From Elusimicrobiota bacterium (lineage in GTDB: Bacteria; Elusimicrobiota; Elusimicrobia; UBA1565; UBA9628): a DNA stretch of 60,406 nucleotides. Shown one piece after another: positions 40,521 to 49,821 of the stretch. Made by a program: the position numbers and the translations under genes. The number at the start of each line of letters is the position of its first letter. Position 1 is the stretch's first letter. Where the stretch lies: assembly GCA_003452935.1 (NCBI GenBank), contig DMMY01000009.1, positions 1 to 60,406 on the forward strand. The letters are read 5' to 3'. Below the pieces are notes generated by a model that saw nothing but the letters and a program-made list of their open reading frames with translations, was not told where the DNA came from and did no database searches.

Positions 40521-42319
40521 GACCGCGCGTTCCCGCCGCGGTCCCTGAGGGGCTGCTTTACGCCCTGACGTTCTTCGGGCCGCTGGCTTTCGGCGGCGTC
40601 GAGCCGTGGTCCCGGGCCGCCTTGGAGCTATCGGCTTTTCTCATGGCCTTGGCCTGTTTTTTGCGCGGCCGCCCGGCCGTCGGCGCCGCGGGGTCGGCGG
40701 GCTGGCTCTTCCCCGCGGCCGTGGCCCTGCTGGGCGCGGCGCAGACCCTGGCGCCGATCTGCGCCGACGCTCCGCGCCCTGCGGGACCGTTCACGGTCTG
40801 CCCCCACGCGACGGGGCAGGCCGTGCTGCTCTGGTCGGCTTACGCGGCCGTGCTCTACAGCGTGCCCAGGATCATCGTGACCCATCGCGCGGCGCGGCGC
40901 TATGCCTGGTCCCTATTCCTGCTGGGCTTGCTCGTGGCCGCCTTGGGCGCGGCGCAAGCGGCCACGAGCCAGGACCTGATCTATTGGGTCCGCCGCACCA
41001 TGCCTGACACTCCCCCCTTCGGGCCTTATTACAACCGCGACCATGCCGCCAATCTCCTCTTGATGAGCCTGGCGATCGGATCGGGCATCCTGCTCTCGCG
41101 ATCCCGTCGCTGGGCCGCCGCCCTGCCCGGGGAGCTGCGTCGAGAATGCCTCCTGGCCGTCGGCCTGCTGGCGCTGTTCTGCGCCATCGCGTTATCGCAT
41201 TCCCGGGCGGCGCTTTTGGCCATGCCCTTGGCCGGCTGCGCCCTGGCCCTGGCCGGAGCCGACTTCGCGCCCGGCGCCCGGCGCCGCCGCGCGCTTATCG
41301 CCGCCGCTTTGTCGACCCTGGCCCTGGTCGTATTCTTCGCCTTCGCCCACGTCGCATCGGGCAGCGCCGTCGGCGCCCCCATGGACCGTTCGGTCCTCGG
41401 ACGGCTGCTTATCTATAGCGCCTGCTGGCCCCGCTGGCTGGACTCGCCTTGGTTCGGGACCGGCCTGGGAAGCTTCGCCGCGCTCAACGGCGCCTACCAG
41501 GACCAGGCCTTGCGCGGCTTCGTCTCCCATGCGCACAGCGACTGGCTGGAGTTCGCGCTGGAAACGGGCGCCAGCGGCGCCGCGCTGGCCCTGGCCGCGG
41601 CGGCGACGGCCGCGGCGGCGGGCTGGCGCGTCTGGAGACGCGCCAAGTCCCGGGAGATGCGCGCGCTTATCGGCGGCGCGCTCGCCGCGGCGGCGGCTTT
41701 CGCCGCCCACTGCCTCTTCGAGTTCAACTTCCAGATCCCGGCCAACGCCGTGATCTTCTTCGGCCTCATCGGCTTCCTGCTCTCGGCGCCGGCCTGGGCC
41801 GACAAGCAAGACAAAGTCCCCCCTTGCGACCCGCCCGATCCGGCTCACGGCGCGGCCGCGGTCGCCGCCTGCCTGCTTTTGGCCTGGCTGGCCGCCGCGC
41901 CCGCGGCCGCGGCTTGGTACGCCGGCGGCAGCGGGACTCCCGCGCGGCGCATCGGGCAACTGGCCGGCGCCATGCGGCTCGACGACGATCCGGTCTTCAT
42001 GCGCGGGCTGGCCCGCGCGGCCTATGACCTGGCCGGAGAAGGTCCGCGAAGCGACGTCTTGATGCTGCGCACGGCCCTGGCCTACGCCTTGGCCGCGGCG
42101 GCCGACCGTCCATTCGACGCCCAGGCCGTCGCCCAAGCCGCCTCCTGCCTCTGGAGACTGGGACGCTCCGACGACGCCGAAGACCTCCTCGAAGCCGGGC
42201 GGAGAGTCAGCTTCGAGCCATATGACGCCGGCCAGCCGCTTTCCCCGGATCCCGATCAAAAGCACGTGGAGACTCTGCGCCGGCTCAACCTCATCCCCGA
42301 CGGATGGCCCCGGCGATGA
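40517..42319 (+). CDS. O-antigen ligase/polymerase-like membrane protein (Wzy_C family)
   Basis: A 600-residue protein beginning at ATG 40517, coupled to wzc by ATGA. About 12 hydrophobic helices with the Wzy_C core (SHSRAALLAMPLAG; later GTGLGSFAALN and SHAHSDWLEFALETG) and a C-terminal helical, possibly TPR-like, tail (500-600). It could polymerise repeat units or ligate chains. The next gene is of the same broad class, so one of the two may be the polymerase and the other a ligase; sequence alone does not decide. The frame is open far upstream but only as a shadow of wzc. Confidence 0.85.
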   Translation: MRPRVPAAVPEGLLYALTFFGPLAFGGVEPWSRAALELSAFLMALACFLRGRPAVGAAGSAGWLFPAAVALLGAAQTLAPICADAPRPAGPFTVCPHATGQAVLLWSAYAAVLYSVPRIIVTHRAARRYAWSLFLLGLLVAALGAAQAATSQDLIYWVRRTMPDTPPFGPYYNRDHAANLLLMSLAIGSGILLSRSRRWAAALPGELRRECLLAVGLLALFCAIALSHSRAALLAMPLAGCALALAGADFAPGARRRRALIAAALSTLALVVFFAFAHVASGSAVGAPMDRSVLGRLLIYSACWPRWLDSPWFGTGLGSFAALNGAYQDQALRGFVSHAHSDWLEFALETGASGAALALAAAATAAAAGWRVWRRAKSREMRALIGGALAAAAAFAAHCLFEFNFQIPANAVIFFGLIGFLLSAPAWADKQDKVPPCDPPDPAHGAAAVAACLLLAWLAAAPAAAAWYAGGSGTPARRIGQLAGAMRLDDDPVFMRGLARAAYDLAGEGPRSDVLMLRTALAYALAAAADRPFDAQAVAQAASCLWRLGRSDDAEDLLEAGRRVSFEPYDAGQPLSPDPDQKHVETLRRLNLIPDGWPRR

Positions 42320-43584
42320 CCATGCCCCCTCAGGCGCAGCCCGCCTCCCGCGCCCCCGGCCAAGCGGCTATCCTGCGCCTGCCCAACCCCATGATCGCCG
42401 TGGCGTGGCTGGCGATCTTCGTGCCTGGACACCTGTGCCAATGGTGGGTCGAACGCGCCTTCGCGGCCGCGGTGGCCGTGCTGGGCGCTTTCATCCTCTT
42501 CGGCATGCCGTCCTCCTGGAAGTCCTGGGCGGCCGCGCGGCAGGCGTCCGCCTTCTTTTTCCTCATACAGTTCCTGTTCCTATTCTCCTTCATCTACGCC
42601 ATCGCCTTCATGGGCATCGAGACCGGACCGCGGGATTATTTCGAGGCCGGCCGATATCTCATCCTATGGGTCTTCATCGTCTACGTGATGCGCCATTACG
42701 ACGACCGGGTCCGCCGGGCCACGGAGACGGCGACGGCCGCCATGCTTTACTATTCGCTGTTCGTGGCCTTATGCTACCTGAGGCCGGTCCCCGTGGTAAG
42801 CGAATTCTTCAGGCATCAGCTCTACGCGCAAACGAAGACCTTCGTGAATTACTTCGGGACGCTGCGCCTGGCGGCGCCGTTCGAGAATCCCAATTTTCTC
42901 GGCTTCGTCACGGTGCAGGTGCTGGCCTATATGCTGTTTTTCTCGCGTTCCCCCATCCGGCTGATCCACTGCGCGGCCGCGCTCCTGGTCGTCTACTTCA
43001 CGGGCAGCCGGACCGCTTGGGTATCCGCGAGCCTGGTCCTGGCCGGCGCCGTCGCGACCTATGCCTGGCTGGGAATCTTGCGGCTGCGCTTGAAGCTCGC
43101 GTTGCAGTTGGGCCTCGCGCTGATCATCCTGGTCGGCGCGGGCGTCAAATTCTCCGGCAACATCCTTAAAAACAGCCGCATGCAAGCCCTATTCAGCGCC
43201 ATCCACAAGGGAGGCATACAGAAGGAGCCCAACGCCGCTGGGCGCCTGGAGCAGTGCGCGCAGAGCTGGGAGTACATCAAGCGTTCTCCCATCCTGGGCT
43301 GGGGGCCATCCAAATACGCGACCTGGGACTATGTGGATAACCAATATGTGCTCTGGGGCTTGCGCAACGGCTTGGCGGGCGCGCTGCTGATCATCGCGGG
43401 CCTGGGCCTGGTCGCGACGCGGCTGATCCTGTCCCAACGCGGCGACACCCTGGCCATGCTTGGCGCCGCGACGTTCTCAGCCGCTATCGCCGTCGAACTA
43501 TTGACCGGGGAATTCCTCAACAATTTCCGCCTATTCTTCGTCACTTGGCTCTTGGGAACGGCCATAGCGCGCAAGCCCCGATGA
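42316..43584 (+). CDS. Second O-antigen ligase/polymerase-like membrane protein
   Basis: A 422-residue protein with about 11 to 12 membrane helices and the Wzy_C pattern FTGSRTAWVSASLVL and (R)SPILGWGPSKY; the latter is the large periplasmic loop region of O-antigen polymerase/ligase enzymes. Start at 42316 is chosen for the ATGA overlap with the gene before; an ATG at 42304 is possible. It overlaps the flippase gene by ATGA as well. Confidence 0.85.
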   Translation: MTMPPQAQPASRAPGQAAILRLPNPMIAVAWLAIFVPGHLCQWWVERAFAAAVAVLGAFILFGMPSSWKSWAAARQASAFFFLIQFLFLFSFIYAIAFMGIETGPRDYFEAGRYLILWVFIVYVMRHYDDRVRRATETATAAMLYYSLFVALCYLRPVPVVSEFFRHQLYAQTKTFVNYFGTLRLAAPFENPNFLGFVTVQVLAYMLFFSRSPIRLIHCAAALLVVYFTGSRTAWVSASLVLAGAVATYAWLGILRLRLKLALQLGLALIILVGAGVKFSGNILKNSRMQALFSAIHKGGIQKEPNAAGRLEQCAQSWEYIKRSPILGWGPSKYATWDYVDNQYVLWGLRNGLAGALLIIAGLGLVATRLILSQRGDTLAMLGAATFSAAIAVELLTGEFLNNFRLFFVTWLLGTAIARKPR

Positions 43585-45044
43585 AAGACTTCCGGGAGAA
43601 GACCATCTCCGGCGTCGCGTGGAACGCCGTCGGCCAGATCGGCCGGCAGCTCGTCGTGCTTCTTTCCAACGTGGCGCTGGCCCGCCTGCTGACCCCCAGC
43701 GATTTCGGGATCATCGCCACGGCCATAATTTTCAGCAACTTCGCCATGACCATCTCCGAGCAAGGCTTCCTGGACGCCTTGGTCCAGCGCCAAGAGGTCA
43801 CCGAGGAGCATCTTTCATCCATCTTCTGGGTCAACATCCTCACCGGCGCGATTCTCGCGGCGCTGTTCTTCGCGGGAGCTCCGTTGCTGGGCCGGATCTA
43901 CGGCGAGCCGGCTCTGGCGCCGGTGATGCGCGTCATCGCCGCGATGTTCGTGATTTATCCGATCGGGATGGTGCATAAAGCCGTCCTGACGCGCGGATTG
44001 GCGTTCCGCAAGATCGCCGCGGTGGAAATATCCGCGGCTTGGATCGGAGGGATGACCGCCATAGCCCTGGCGTGGATGGGAGTGGGCGTCTTCAGCATCG
44101 CGCTCCAATTCGTGGTCGAATTCATCGTGGCGGCGGCCGCGCTGAGGCTGCTGTGCGAGTGGCGGCCGCGCTTCATCCTCCGCTGGAGCGCGGTGCGCGA
44201 TCTATCCTCATTCAGCCGGAATGTTTTCTTCTCCAACATCACCGGCTATTGGGTCCGCAACATCGACAATCTGCTCATAGGCTTGTACCTGGGCCAATAT
44301 CCCCTGGGCCTGTACTCCCGCGCCTATGCCATAATGCTCTTCCCGATCTCGCGAGTGTCATGGGTGTTCGGCCGCGTCCTGATCCGGTCCTTCTCCATCA
44401 TCCAGGAGGATCCCGCCCGGATCCGCTGCATCCTGCTCAAGATTTCCCGCGCCATCGCCTTGCTGACCTTCCCGATGATGCTGGGCGTGGCCGCTTCCGC
44501 GGATGCGTTCGTGGCCTGCGTATTCGGCGGCCAATGGGTAGAGATGGTCCCAGTGCTGCGCATCCTCGCCTGCGTGGGCATGTTCCAGTCGGTCACTTCC
44601 CTGACCTACAGCGTCTACTTGGCCCGCGGCCGGGCGGATCTCAATCTCCGGGTCAACCTCCCTTTCCAGCTCCTGCAGGTCGCGGGGATCCTCCTGGGGC
44701 TCAAATGGGGCATCCTCGGAGTCGCTATGGGGTACGCGGCCACGGCCCTGATCTCGGCCCCGATCGTCTGCCGCTTCGCGGGCGGCCTCATCGGGCTGAG
44801 CGTGACCGGATTCTTCTCCAATCTCAAGGCGATATTCTTCTGCGCCGCGGCCATGGCGCTGGCCGTGGCCGGCCTGGACCTGCTTCTGCCCCCGGAAGTC
44901 GGCGCCGTGGCGAGGATGAGCGTCTTTATCGTGTCGGGCGCCGCGGTTTACTGGAGCCTTTTGCGCGGCTTTAACGTGCCCGGCTATCGCGAGCTCATGG
45001 ATATCGTCCGGGAACGCCTGCCGCTGCTTCGGGGGACCGCTTGA
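43581..45044 (+). CDS. Wzx-like lipid-linked oligosaccharide flippase
   Basis: A 487-residue MOP/Polysacc_synt protein with 12 to 14 membrane helices. The family pattern is clear near the N-terminus (KTISGVAWNAVGQIGRQLV, LARLLTPSDFGIIA, EQGFLDALVQR) and in the middle (NIDNLLIGLYLGQYPLGLYSRAY in part). It belongs to the WzxC/AmsL-like group. It should move undecaprenyl-linked repeat units across the inner membrane. Start at 43581 overlaps the preceding stop (ATGA); the frame is open to 43545. Confidence 0.92.
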   Translation: MKDFREKTISGVAWNAVGQIGRQLVVLLSNVALARLLTPSDFGIIATAIIFSNFAMTISEQGFLDALVQRQEVTEEHLSSIFWVNILTGAILAALFFAGAPLLGRIYGEPALAPVMRVIAAMFVIYPIGMVHKAVLTRGLAFRKIAAVEISAAWIGGMTAIALAWMGVGVFSIALQFVVEFIVAAAALRLLCEWRPRFILRWSAVRDLSSFSRNVFFSNITGYWVRNIDNLLIGLYLGQYPLGLYSRAYAIMLFPISRVSWVFGRVLIRSFSIIQEDPARIRCILLKISRAIALLTFPMMLGVAASADAFVACVFGGQWVEMVPVLRILACVGMFQSVTSLTYSVYLARGRADLNLRVNLPFQLLQVAGILLGLKWGILGVAMGYAATALISAPIVCRFAGGLIGLSVTGFFSNLKAIFFCAAAMALAVAGLDLLLPPEVGAVARMSVFIVSGAAVYWSLLRGFNVPGYRELMDIVRERLPLLRGTA

Positions 45045-45694
45045 GGCGCGCCTTGGGCTTGCTCGCGGCGGCCGGCCTAGCCTTGGCCTGCGCCCCGGCG
45101 CCTCAGAGGACGTTCTTCATCGGCATCCAAGCCCCCTTGGGAGCGCGCGACCAGGCCGCGGCCCGCCGTCTGGGCGTGAGAATAGTCTCGGCCCCTCCGC
45201 CGGGGGCGGCCTTGGAATCGGCGAGTTCCGGGCCCGGCGGCCAAATGGCGAGCTGGAGCCGCCTGCGCTATCTCGGCGCCTTGGCCGCGGCGCGGGGGAA
45301 AGCGGGCATAATATTCGTCCTGCCGCGGCTTGCCGCGGGCCGGGAGTTCGCCGATTATCCGGAAGAATGGCAGGCGCTGGCGAGGGCGGTCCGGGAACTC
45401 AAGGAACTGCAGCCGCGCATCGAGGCCGGGACCGAGGAACCGTCGCCTCTGACCGCGCCGGGCGTGGAAGGGCGGGCCTGGCGGTACGCAAGCCGCCGCT
45501 ACATGGTCCTCGTCAACGCCTCCGACGCGGCCGTCCTCGTGGATGAAAAGCTGCTGTCGGGCTGGCGGGCGCTTTTCGAGACGCGAGCCGACCCCCGGGA
45601 ACTGCTCCGCGCCTGCCCCGGGGGCGGCTGTCTGGCTCCCGGACGGGCGCTGTGGCTGGAGGGCCGTCCGGCGTGGCCGGGGCGCAAATCGTGA
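45041..45694 (+). CDS. Lipoprotein of unknown function in the EPS locus
   Basis: A 217-residue protein starting at TTG 45041, overlapping the flippase stop (TTGA). Lipobox ALAC (Cys17). The end (RYMVLVNASDAAVLVDEKLL) resembles a C-terminal beta-sandwich of glycoside hydrolases, and the first part (FIGIQAPLGARDQAAARRLGVRIV) could be the first strands of a barrel, so this may be a shrunken glycosidase-like protein. No catalytic motif is visible. The overlap on both sides argues that it is a real operon member. Confidence 0.55.
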   Translation: MRRALGLLAAAGLALACAPAPQRTFFIGIQAPLGARDQAAARRLGVRIVSAPPPGAALESASSGPGGQMASWSRLRYLGALAAARGKAGIIFVLPRLAAGREFADYPEEWQALARAVRELKELQPRIEAGTEEPSPLTAPGVEGRAWRYASRRYMVLVNASDAAVLVDEKLLSGWRALFETRADPRELLRACPGGGCLAPGRALWLEGRPAWPGRKS

Positions 45695-46587
45695 GCAAGA
45701 CCTTCACGGCCGCCATACCGACCCACGACCGGGAAAGGGAACTGGGCGCCTGCCTGGAATCCATCGTCGCGCAATCAGCCCTGCCGGACGAAGTCCTCGT
45801 GATCGACGACGCGCGACTTCCGGCCGCGTTCCTGGAGCATTGGAAGGCCCGCTTCGGTGAAAAGGGCGCCGTTTTGAACTATCATCGCAAGGATCATCAA
45901 GCCGAAAGGCGGGGCTTGTCCGAATCCAAGAACCTGGCTCTTAAGAAGGCCGCGGGCGACGTGGTTTTTTTCCTCGACGACGACGTCATCCTGGAAGCCG
46001 ACTTCTTCAAAGAGATCATGGCCGTATGGAACGGCGCCGAGGATGAGAAGCTGCTCGGAGTCGGCGGCCTCATCCGGAACGCCCGGATGCTGAATCGAAC
46101 CGAGAAGATTTTCAGATGGATATTCGGTTTGACCGGGGAATGTTCCTGGGACGTCAATCCCGCCGGTTTCACCGTATGGGACGAGGGCATCGCGGAAACG
46201 ACCAAGGGCTATTACATGCACGGCGGGGTAAGCTCCTATCTGCGCCGCGAGGCGCAAAAGCTGGGATTTGCGACCTTCTCCGGAGGGCGGACCGCGCTGG
46301 AAGACCTGGATTTCTGCTTGACGGCCAAGAAGCTCGGCTTTCATTTCATCATCGTGCCGAAGGCGAAAGTGGTCCACAATCACAGCGGCAACTCCTGCGA
46401 GGGAGAATTCCTCGTGGGCATGAAAGACAGCCTCAACCGCAAGGATATCTATCGCCGGCTCGGCCTCAAGACGCTCCGCGGCCGGATATGGTTCTATTGG
46501 GCCAGTCTCGGCTGGGTCGCGCGGCTGATCCCGGGTCTGCGCTTGGCCCGCGCGGCGGGCATGATTTTCGGCCATTTCAAACCCTGA
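45691..46587 (+). CDS. Glycosyltransferase family 2
   Basis: A 298-residue GT-A glycosyltransferase starting at GTG 45691 (GTGA overlap with the gene before; the frame is open to 45652). N-terminal TAAIPTHDRERELGACLESI, DxD-type FLDDDVIL near 90, acceptor-side EDLDFCLTAKKLGF near 210, and a C-terminal amphipathic/membrane helix that probably docks it on the inner membrane. It adds one sugar to the lipid-linked repeat unit; donor and linkage unknown. Confidence 0.9.
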   Translation: MSKTFTAAIPTHDRERELGACLESIVAQSALPDEVLVIDDARLPAAFLEHWKARFGEKGAVLNYHRKDHQAERRGLSESKNLALKKAAGDVVFFLDDDVILEADFFKEIMAVWNGAEDEKLLGVGGLIRNARMLNRTEKIFRWIFGLTGECSWDVNPAGFTVWDEGIAETTKGYYMHGGVSSYLRREAQKLGFATFSGGRTALEDLDFCLTAKKLGFHFIIVPKAKVVHNHSGNSCEGEFLVGMKDSLNRKDIYRRLGLKTLRGRIWFYWASLGWVARLIPGLRLARAAGMIFGHFKP

Positions 46588-46588
46588 C

Positions 46589-47101
46589 ATGTACCTCCTG
46601 GGACACGCGGGCCTGACGATCGCGGCCGTGCGGGCCGCGGACCGCGACGCCGGGCTGCGCCTGCCGGCGCTGCTGGCCGTCGTCCCGGACTTGATCGACA
46701 AGCCCGTGGCCTGGCTGCTGCCGGCATTCGCCAATCACAACACCCGCGGCATCGGGCACACGTTTCTCGCCGCATTCCTGACGCTGGCGGCGCTGCTGGC
46801 GTGGGGCCGGCGTATCCGGCGCCCCTTGAGGCTGTGGTGCTGCTGCTGTCTCGGGCATTTCATCCTCGACCGCATGTGGGAGTTCGACAACCCGGCCATC
46901 CTATTATGGCCGTTGATGGGGCCTTTCCCGCCGCCGATGCCCGGCGGACACATCAAGGCGCTCTTGTTCAGGTACAACGTCTTGGGAGAGGCTGTTGGGC
47001 TCGCCGTCCTGCTGAACATATTTGCGCGCCACGGCCTTTTCGAAGCAGCGCGTTTGCGCGCCTTCATGAAAACAGGACGCCTGCCGCAGGAGGGCGCGTG
47101 A
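46589..47101 (+). CDS. YdjM/DUF457-like membrane-bound metal-dependent hydrolase
   Basis: A 170-residue protein with four hydrophobic segments and the family pattern: His6 in LLGHAG, LLAVVPDLIDKP with the metal Asp residues near 32-36, GIGHTFL near 55, and a second His/Asp group GHFILDRMWEF near 90-97. It starts 1 bp behind the GT2 stop and overlaps the next gene by GTGA. It may hydrolyse a lipid-linked or phosphorylated intermediate; no substrate is established for the family in such loci. Confidence 0.78.
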   Translation: MYLLGHAGLTIAAVRAADRDAGLRLPALLAVVPDLIDKPVAWLLPAFANHNTRGIGHTFLAAFLTLAALLAWGRRIRRPLRLWCCCCLGHFILDRMWEFDNPAILLWPLMGPFPPPMPGGHIKALLFRYNVLGEAVGLAVLLNIFARHGLFEAARLRAFMKTGRLPQEGA

Positions 47102-48267
47102 GCAGTCCTCAGCCGCGCCGCAAGATACTCTTCCTGGGGACGGATGACATGGCCTTCTGGCTCCATCGCCTGCCCCTGGCGCGCGCCGCCAAAGCCGCGG
47201 GCTACGAGGTCGTGGTCGCTTCGAAAGTGAGCGCCTATGGGGAACGCATCCGCCGGGAGGGCTACCTCCTCCTGCCCCTGCCCTGGAAGCGGGGAAGCTT
47301 CAATCCCGCGCGCGAACTGCTGATGATAGCGCGGATCATCCGCCTATACAGGTCGCAGCGCCCCGATATCGTCCACCACGTGGCGGCAAAATCCATCATC
47401 TATGGCTCGTTGGCCGCCAGGATATGCGGGGTGCCGGCCGTGGTCAACGCCTTGACGGGCTTGGGCTTCGTGTTCGTCTCCCGAAGCTGGAAAGCGCGCC
47501 TGCTCAAGCCGTTGGTCCGCCTCGCGTTCAAGTTCACGTTCTCCACGCCCGGCTCGCGGACCGTCTTCGAAAATCCCGAGGACCGCCGGCTGTTCGTCGA
47601 GCAAGGACTGCTGCGCCCCGAGCGATCCCTGGTGATCCGAGGCTCGGGCGTCGACCTCGAAAGATTCCCGCCCCGCCCCGAACCCGCGGGCGCGCCCGTG
47701 GTGATATTGGCTTGCCGGATGCTCTGGGACAAGGGAGTCGGAGAGTTCGTGGAGGCGGCCAGGCTGCTGGCCGAGGCCGGGGTCAAGGCCCGCCTGGTCC
47801 TGGTGGGCAAAGGCGACCCGGAGAATCCCGCTTCCGTGCCCGAGAGCCGTTTGGCGGCCTGGGCCGAGGAGGGCGTGATCGAATGGTGGGGACGGCGGGA
47901 GGACATGCCGCAGGTCTTCGCCGCGTCGCATATCGTCTGCCTGCCGTCCTACCGCGAGGGCCTCTCAGTAACCCTCATGGAAGGAGCGGCCAGCGCGCGT
48001 CCCCTGGTCGCCGCCGACGTCCCGGGCTGCCGGGACATCGTCCGGCACGAGGAGACCGGCTTGCTGGTCCCGCCGCGGGACGGCCGAGCCCTCGCGGCCG
48101 CCTTGCGCAGGCTCATCGAGGACGCCGGCCTGCGGGCCCGCCTCGGCCGCAACGCGCGCGGCCTGGCCATAGCCGAGTTCGCCGAGCAAAAAGCCGTGCG
48201 GCGCATGCTTCTCCTTTATGAAGATGAACTGGGCGGCCGGCCCGGCTCCTCGGGATCTCGGCCCTAG
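47098..48267 (+). CDS. Glycosyltransferase family 4
   Basis: A 389-residue GT-B enzyme from GTG 47098 (GTGA overlap). Pattern of the WcaL/PglA-like group: N-terminal KILFLGTDDMAFWLHRLPLA, IVHHVAAKSIIYGSLAA, donor site RGSGVDLERF, ACRMLWDKGVGEFVEAARLL, and the E-x7-E region SYREGLSVTLMEGAA near 284-298 followed by PLVAADVPGCRDIV. It probably adds a hexose or N-acetylhexosamine. Last gene of a tightly overlapping run starting at wzc. Confidence 0.92.
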   Translation: MSSPQPRRKILFLGTDDMAFWLHRLPLARAAKAAGYEVVVASKVSAYGERIRREGYLLLPLPWKRGSFNPARELLMIARIIRLYRSQRPDIVHHVAAKSIIYGSLAARICGVPAVVNALTGLGFVFVSRSWKARLLKPLVRLAFKFTFSTPGSRTVFENPEDRRLFVEQGLLRPERSLVIRGSGVDLERFPPRPEPAGAPVVILACRMLWDKGVGEFVEAARLLAEAGVKARLVLVGKGDPENPASVPESRLAAWAEEGVIEWWGRREDMPQVFAASHIVCLPSYREGLSVTLMEGAASARPLVAADVPGCRDIVRHEETGLLVPPRDGRALAAALRRLIEDAGLRARLGRNARGLAIAEFAEQKAVRRMLLLYEDELGGRPGSSGSRP

Positions 48268-48297
48268 GCCCTTCGGCCCCCGGCGGCCGCCCCATTT

Positions 48298-48331
48298 GGC
48301 CCTTTCAGGGCCCAGGGATACTCGGTATAAT
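48298..48331 (+). promoter_or_regulatory. Hairpin and promoter before the sugar-transferase gene
   Basis: GGCCC-TTTCA-GGGCC (48298-48312) forms a hairpin 30 bp behind the GT4 stop, followed by a consensus -10 TATAAT (48326-48331) and a GGGAGGA ribosome site (48371-48377) before the ATG at 48384. It marks a likely new transcription unit. Confidence 0.55.
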
Positions 48332-48383
48332 TTTAACAGACCATGAAGATCACCGGATTCGAAGACAAAAGCGGGAGGATGCG

Positions 48384-49799
48384 ATGAACCGCGTCGGGCT
48401 CCCCGGCTTTTGGCGCTTTCTTTTCCCCCCCATGGGGGATTTCCTGATCTTTTATTTGAGCTTGGCGACGACCTTGTTCCTTCGGGAACCCAAGGCCTTG
48501 AGCTGGATGACCGCCCTGGCCTACATGCCCTTGTTCTTCGCGTGGATCGCCGCGGCGTACACCGTCGGCCTCTATGAGATGCGGCTGGTCCGCAACGACG
48601 TGACCCTGGTCCGAAACCTCCTTATATCGGCCGGAGCGTGCATGCTGCTGGGCATGACCTACTTCTACATCGTGGGCAATCAAGCCGAAATGACGCCCAA
48701 GACCCATCTGATCGTGGCCGTCGCGCTGTCCCACGCGCTCATTTTCCTCTGGCGAAGGGCCTGGCTGTGGCTGCTCAAGTTCGATATCCTGGACCAGCGG
48801 TTCGTGTTTCTCGGAGACCCGGAGCAGCTGCGCGCCATCGAGATGGGCATGCCGCATCATGCCCACGATACCGGCCTGTCGGTAGGGCCCTGGCAGTGGC
48901 CCGGCGTCGACATCGTCGTGGCCGACGCCGCCTGGGTCGACAGGAACTGGCAAGCCGCCCGGGAGGTGCTGCTTGCGGCCATGTTCCGCGGCGTCCCGGT
49001 GGTCACGCTGGAAGACTTCTATGAGTCCATCTTCGGCAAGGTGTCTCCCTATTACGCGGCCAACCCGTCCTGGGCCCTCGAGTTCATACTGCCCAAGCGC
49101 CACGGCCTCTACGCCAAGCTCAAGCGCGCCATCGACGCGCTCGGGGCGGCCGTCCTGCTCGTCGCGGCCGCGCCCGTGCTGGCCGCCACCGCCGCCCTCA
49201 TCGCGCTCTGCGACGGCCGGCCGGTCCTTTTCAAGCAGCTGCGGGCCGGTTTCATGGGCAAGCCGTTCATCCTCTGGAAGTTCCGCACCATGACCTCCGG
49301 AGCCGAAGCCAAGGGGCCGCTGCTCGCGGCCGCCGCCCTGGATTGCCACGTGACCCGGCTCGGAGACATCCTCCGCCGCTTCCGCCTCGACGAACTGCCC
49401 CAGCTGTGGAACGTGCTCAAGGGCGACATGTCGTTCGTGGGGCCGCGGCCGGAGTGGATCAAGGAAGTCAGAGTCCTCGAAAAGGCCGTGCCCAGCAACC
49501 ACCTTCGGCACTTGGTCAAGCCCGGCGTCACGGGCTGGGCGCAGGTGCGCTTCCGCCAGACCAACACCGTGCGCGACGCCATCGAGAGGCTGCACTACGA
49601 CCTTTTTTACGTGAAATACTTCTCTTTCGCGCTCGATGTCAGCATAATCCTCAAGACCATCAAGCGGGTCCTGATCAGCGATACCCATATCGAGCCGATC
49701 CCCACGCCGGCCATGCCCATGCCGGCCGACGCGCGCTGGGTCCTGGACATATCCACCGCGCACGAGCGCGCCCGGGACCCCGAGCTGGCGCTCTCATAA
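48384..49799 (+). CDS. Polyprenyl-phosphate sugar-1-phosphate transferase (WbaP/WcaJ type)
   Basis: A 471-residue initiating enzyme. Four N-terminal membrane helices (about 18-130), a Rossmann-like central part (about 140-225), a re-entrant helix near 255, and a catalytic bacterial-sugar-transferase domain to 430 with KRAIDALGAA, LFKQLRAGFMGKPF, WKFRTM, LRRFRLDELPQLWNVLKGDMSFVGPRP and PGVTGWAQV. It starts repeat-unit synthesis by moving sugar-1-phosphate from a UDP-sugar onto undecaprenyl phosphate. The last 40 residues are an extra tail. Promoter and ribosome site lie directly upstream. Confidence 0.93.
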   Translation: MNRVGLPGFWRFLFPPMGDFLIFYLSLATTLFLREPKALSWMTALAYMPLFFAWIAAAYTVGLYEMRLVRNDVTLVRNLLISAGACMLLGMTYFYIVGNQAEMTPKTHLIVAVALSHALIFLWRRAWLWLLKFDILDQRFVFLGDPEQLRAIEMGMPHHAHDTGLSVGPWQWPGVDIVVADAAWVDRNWQAAREVLLAAMFRGVPVVTLEDFYESIFGKVSPYYAANPSWALEFILPKRHGLYAKLKRAIDALGAAVLLVAAAPVLAATAALIALCDGRPVLFKQLRAGFMGKPFILWKFRTMTSGAEAKGPLLAAAALDCHVTRLGDILRRFRLDELPQLWNVLKGDMSFVGPRPEWIKEVRVLEKAVPSNHLRHLVKPGVTGWAQVRFRQTNTVRDAIERLHYDLFYVKYFSFALDVSIILKTIKRVLISDTHIEPIPTPAMPMPADARWVLDISTAHERARDPELALS

Positions 49800-49821
49800 T
49801 GGCCTCGCCCCCGCGCAGGCC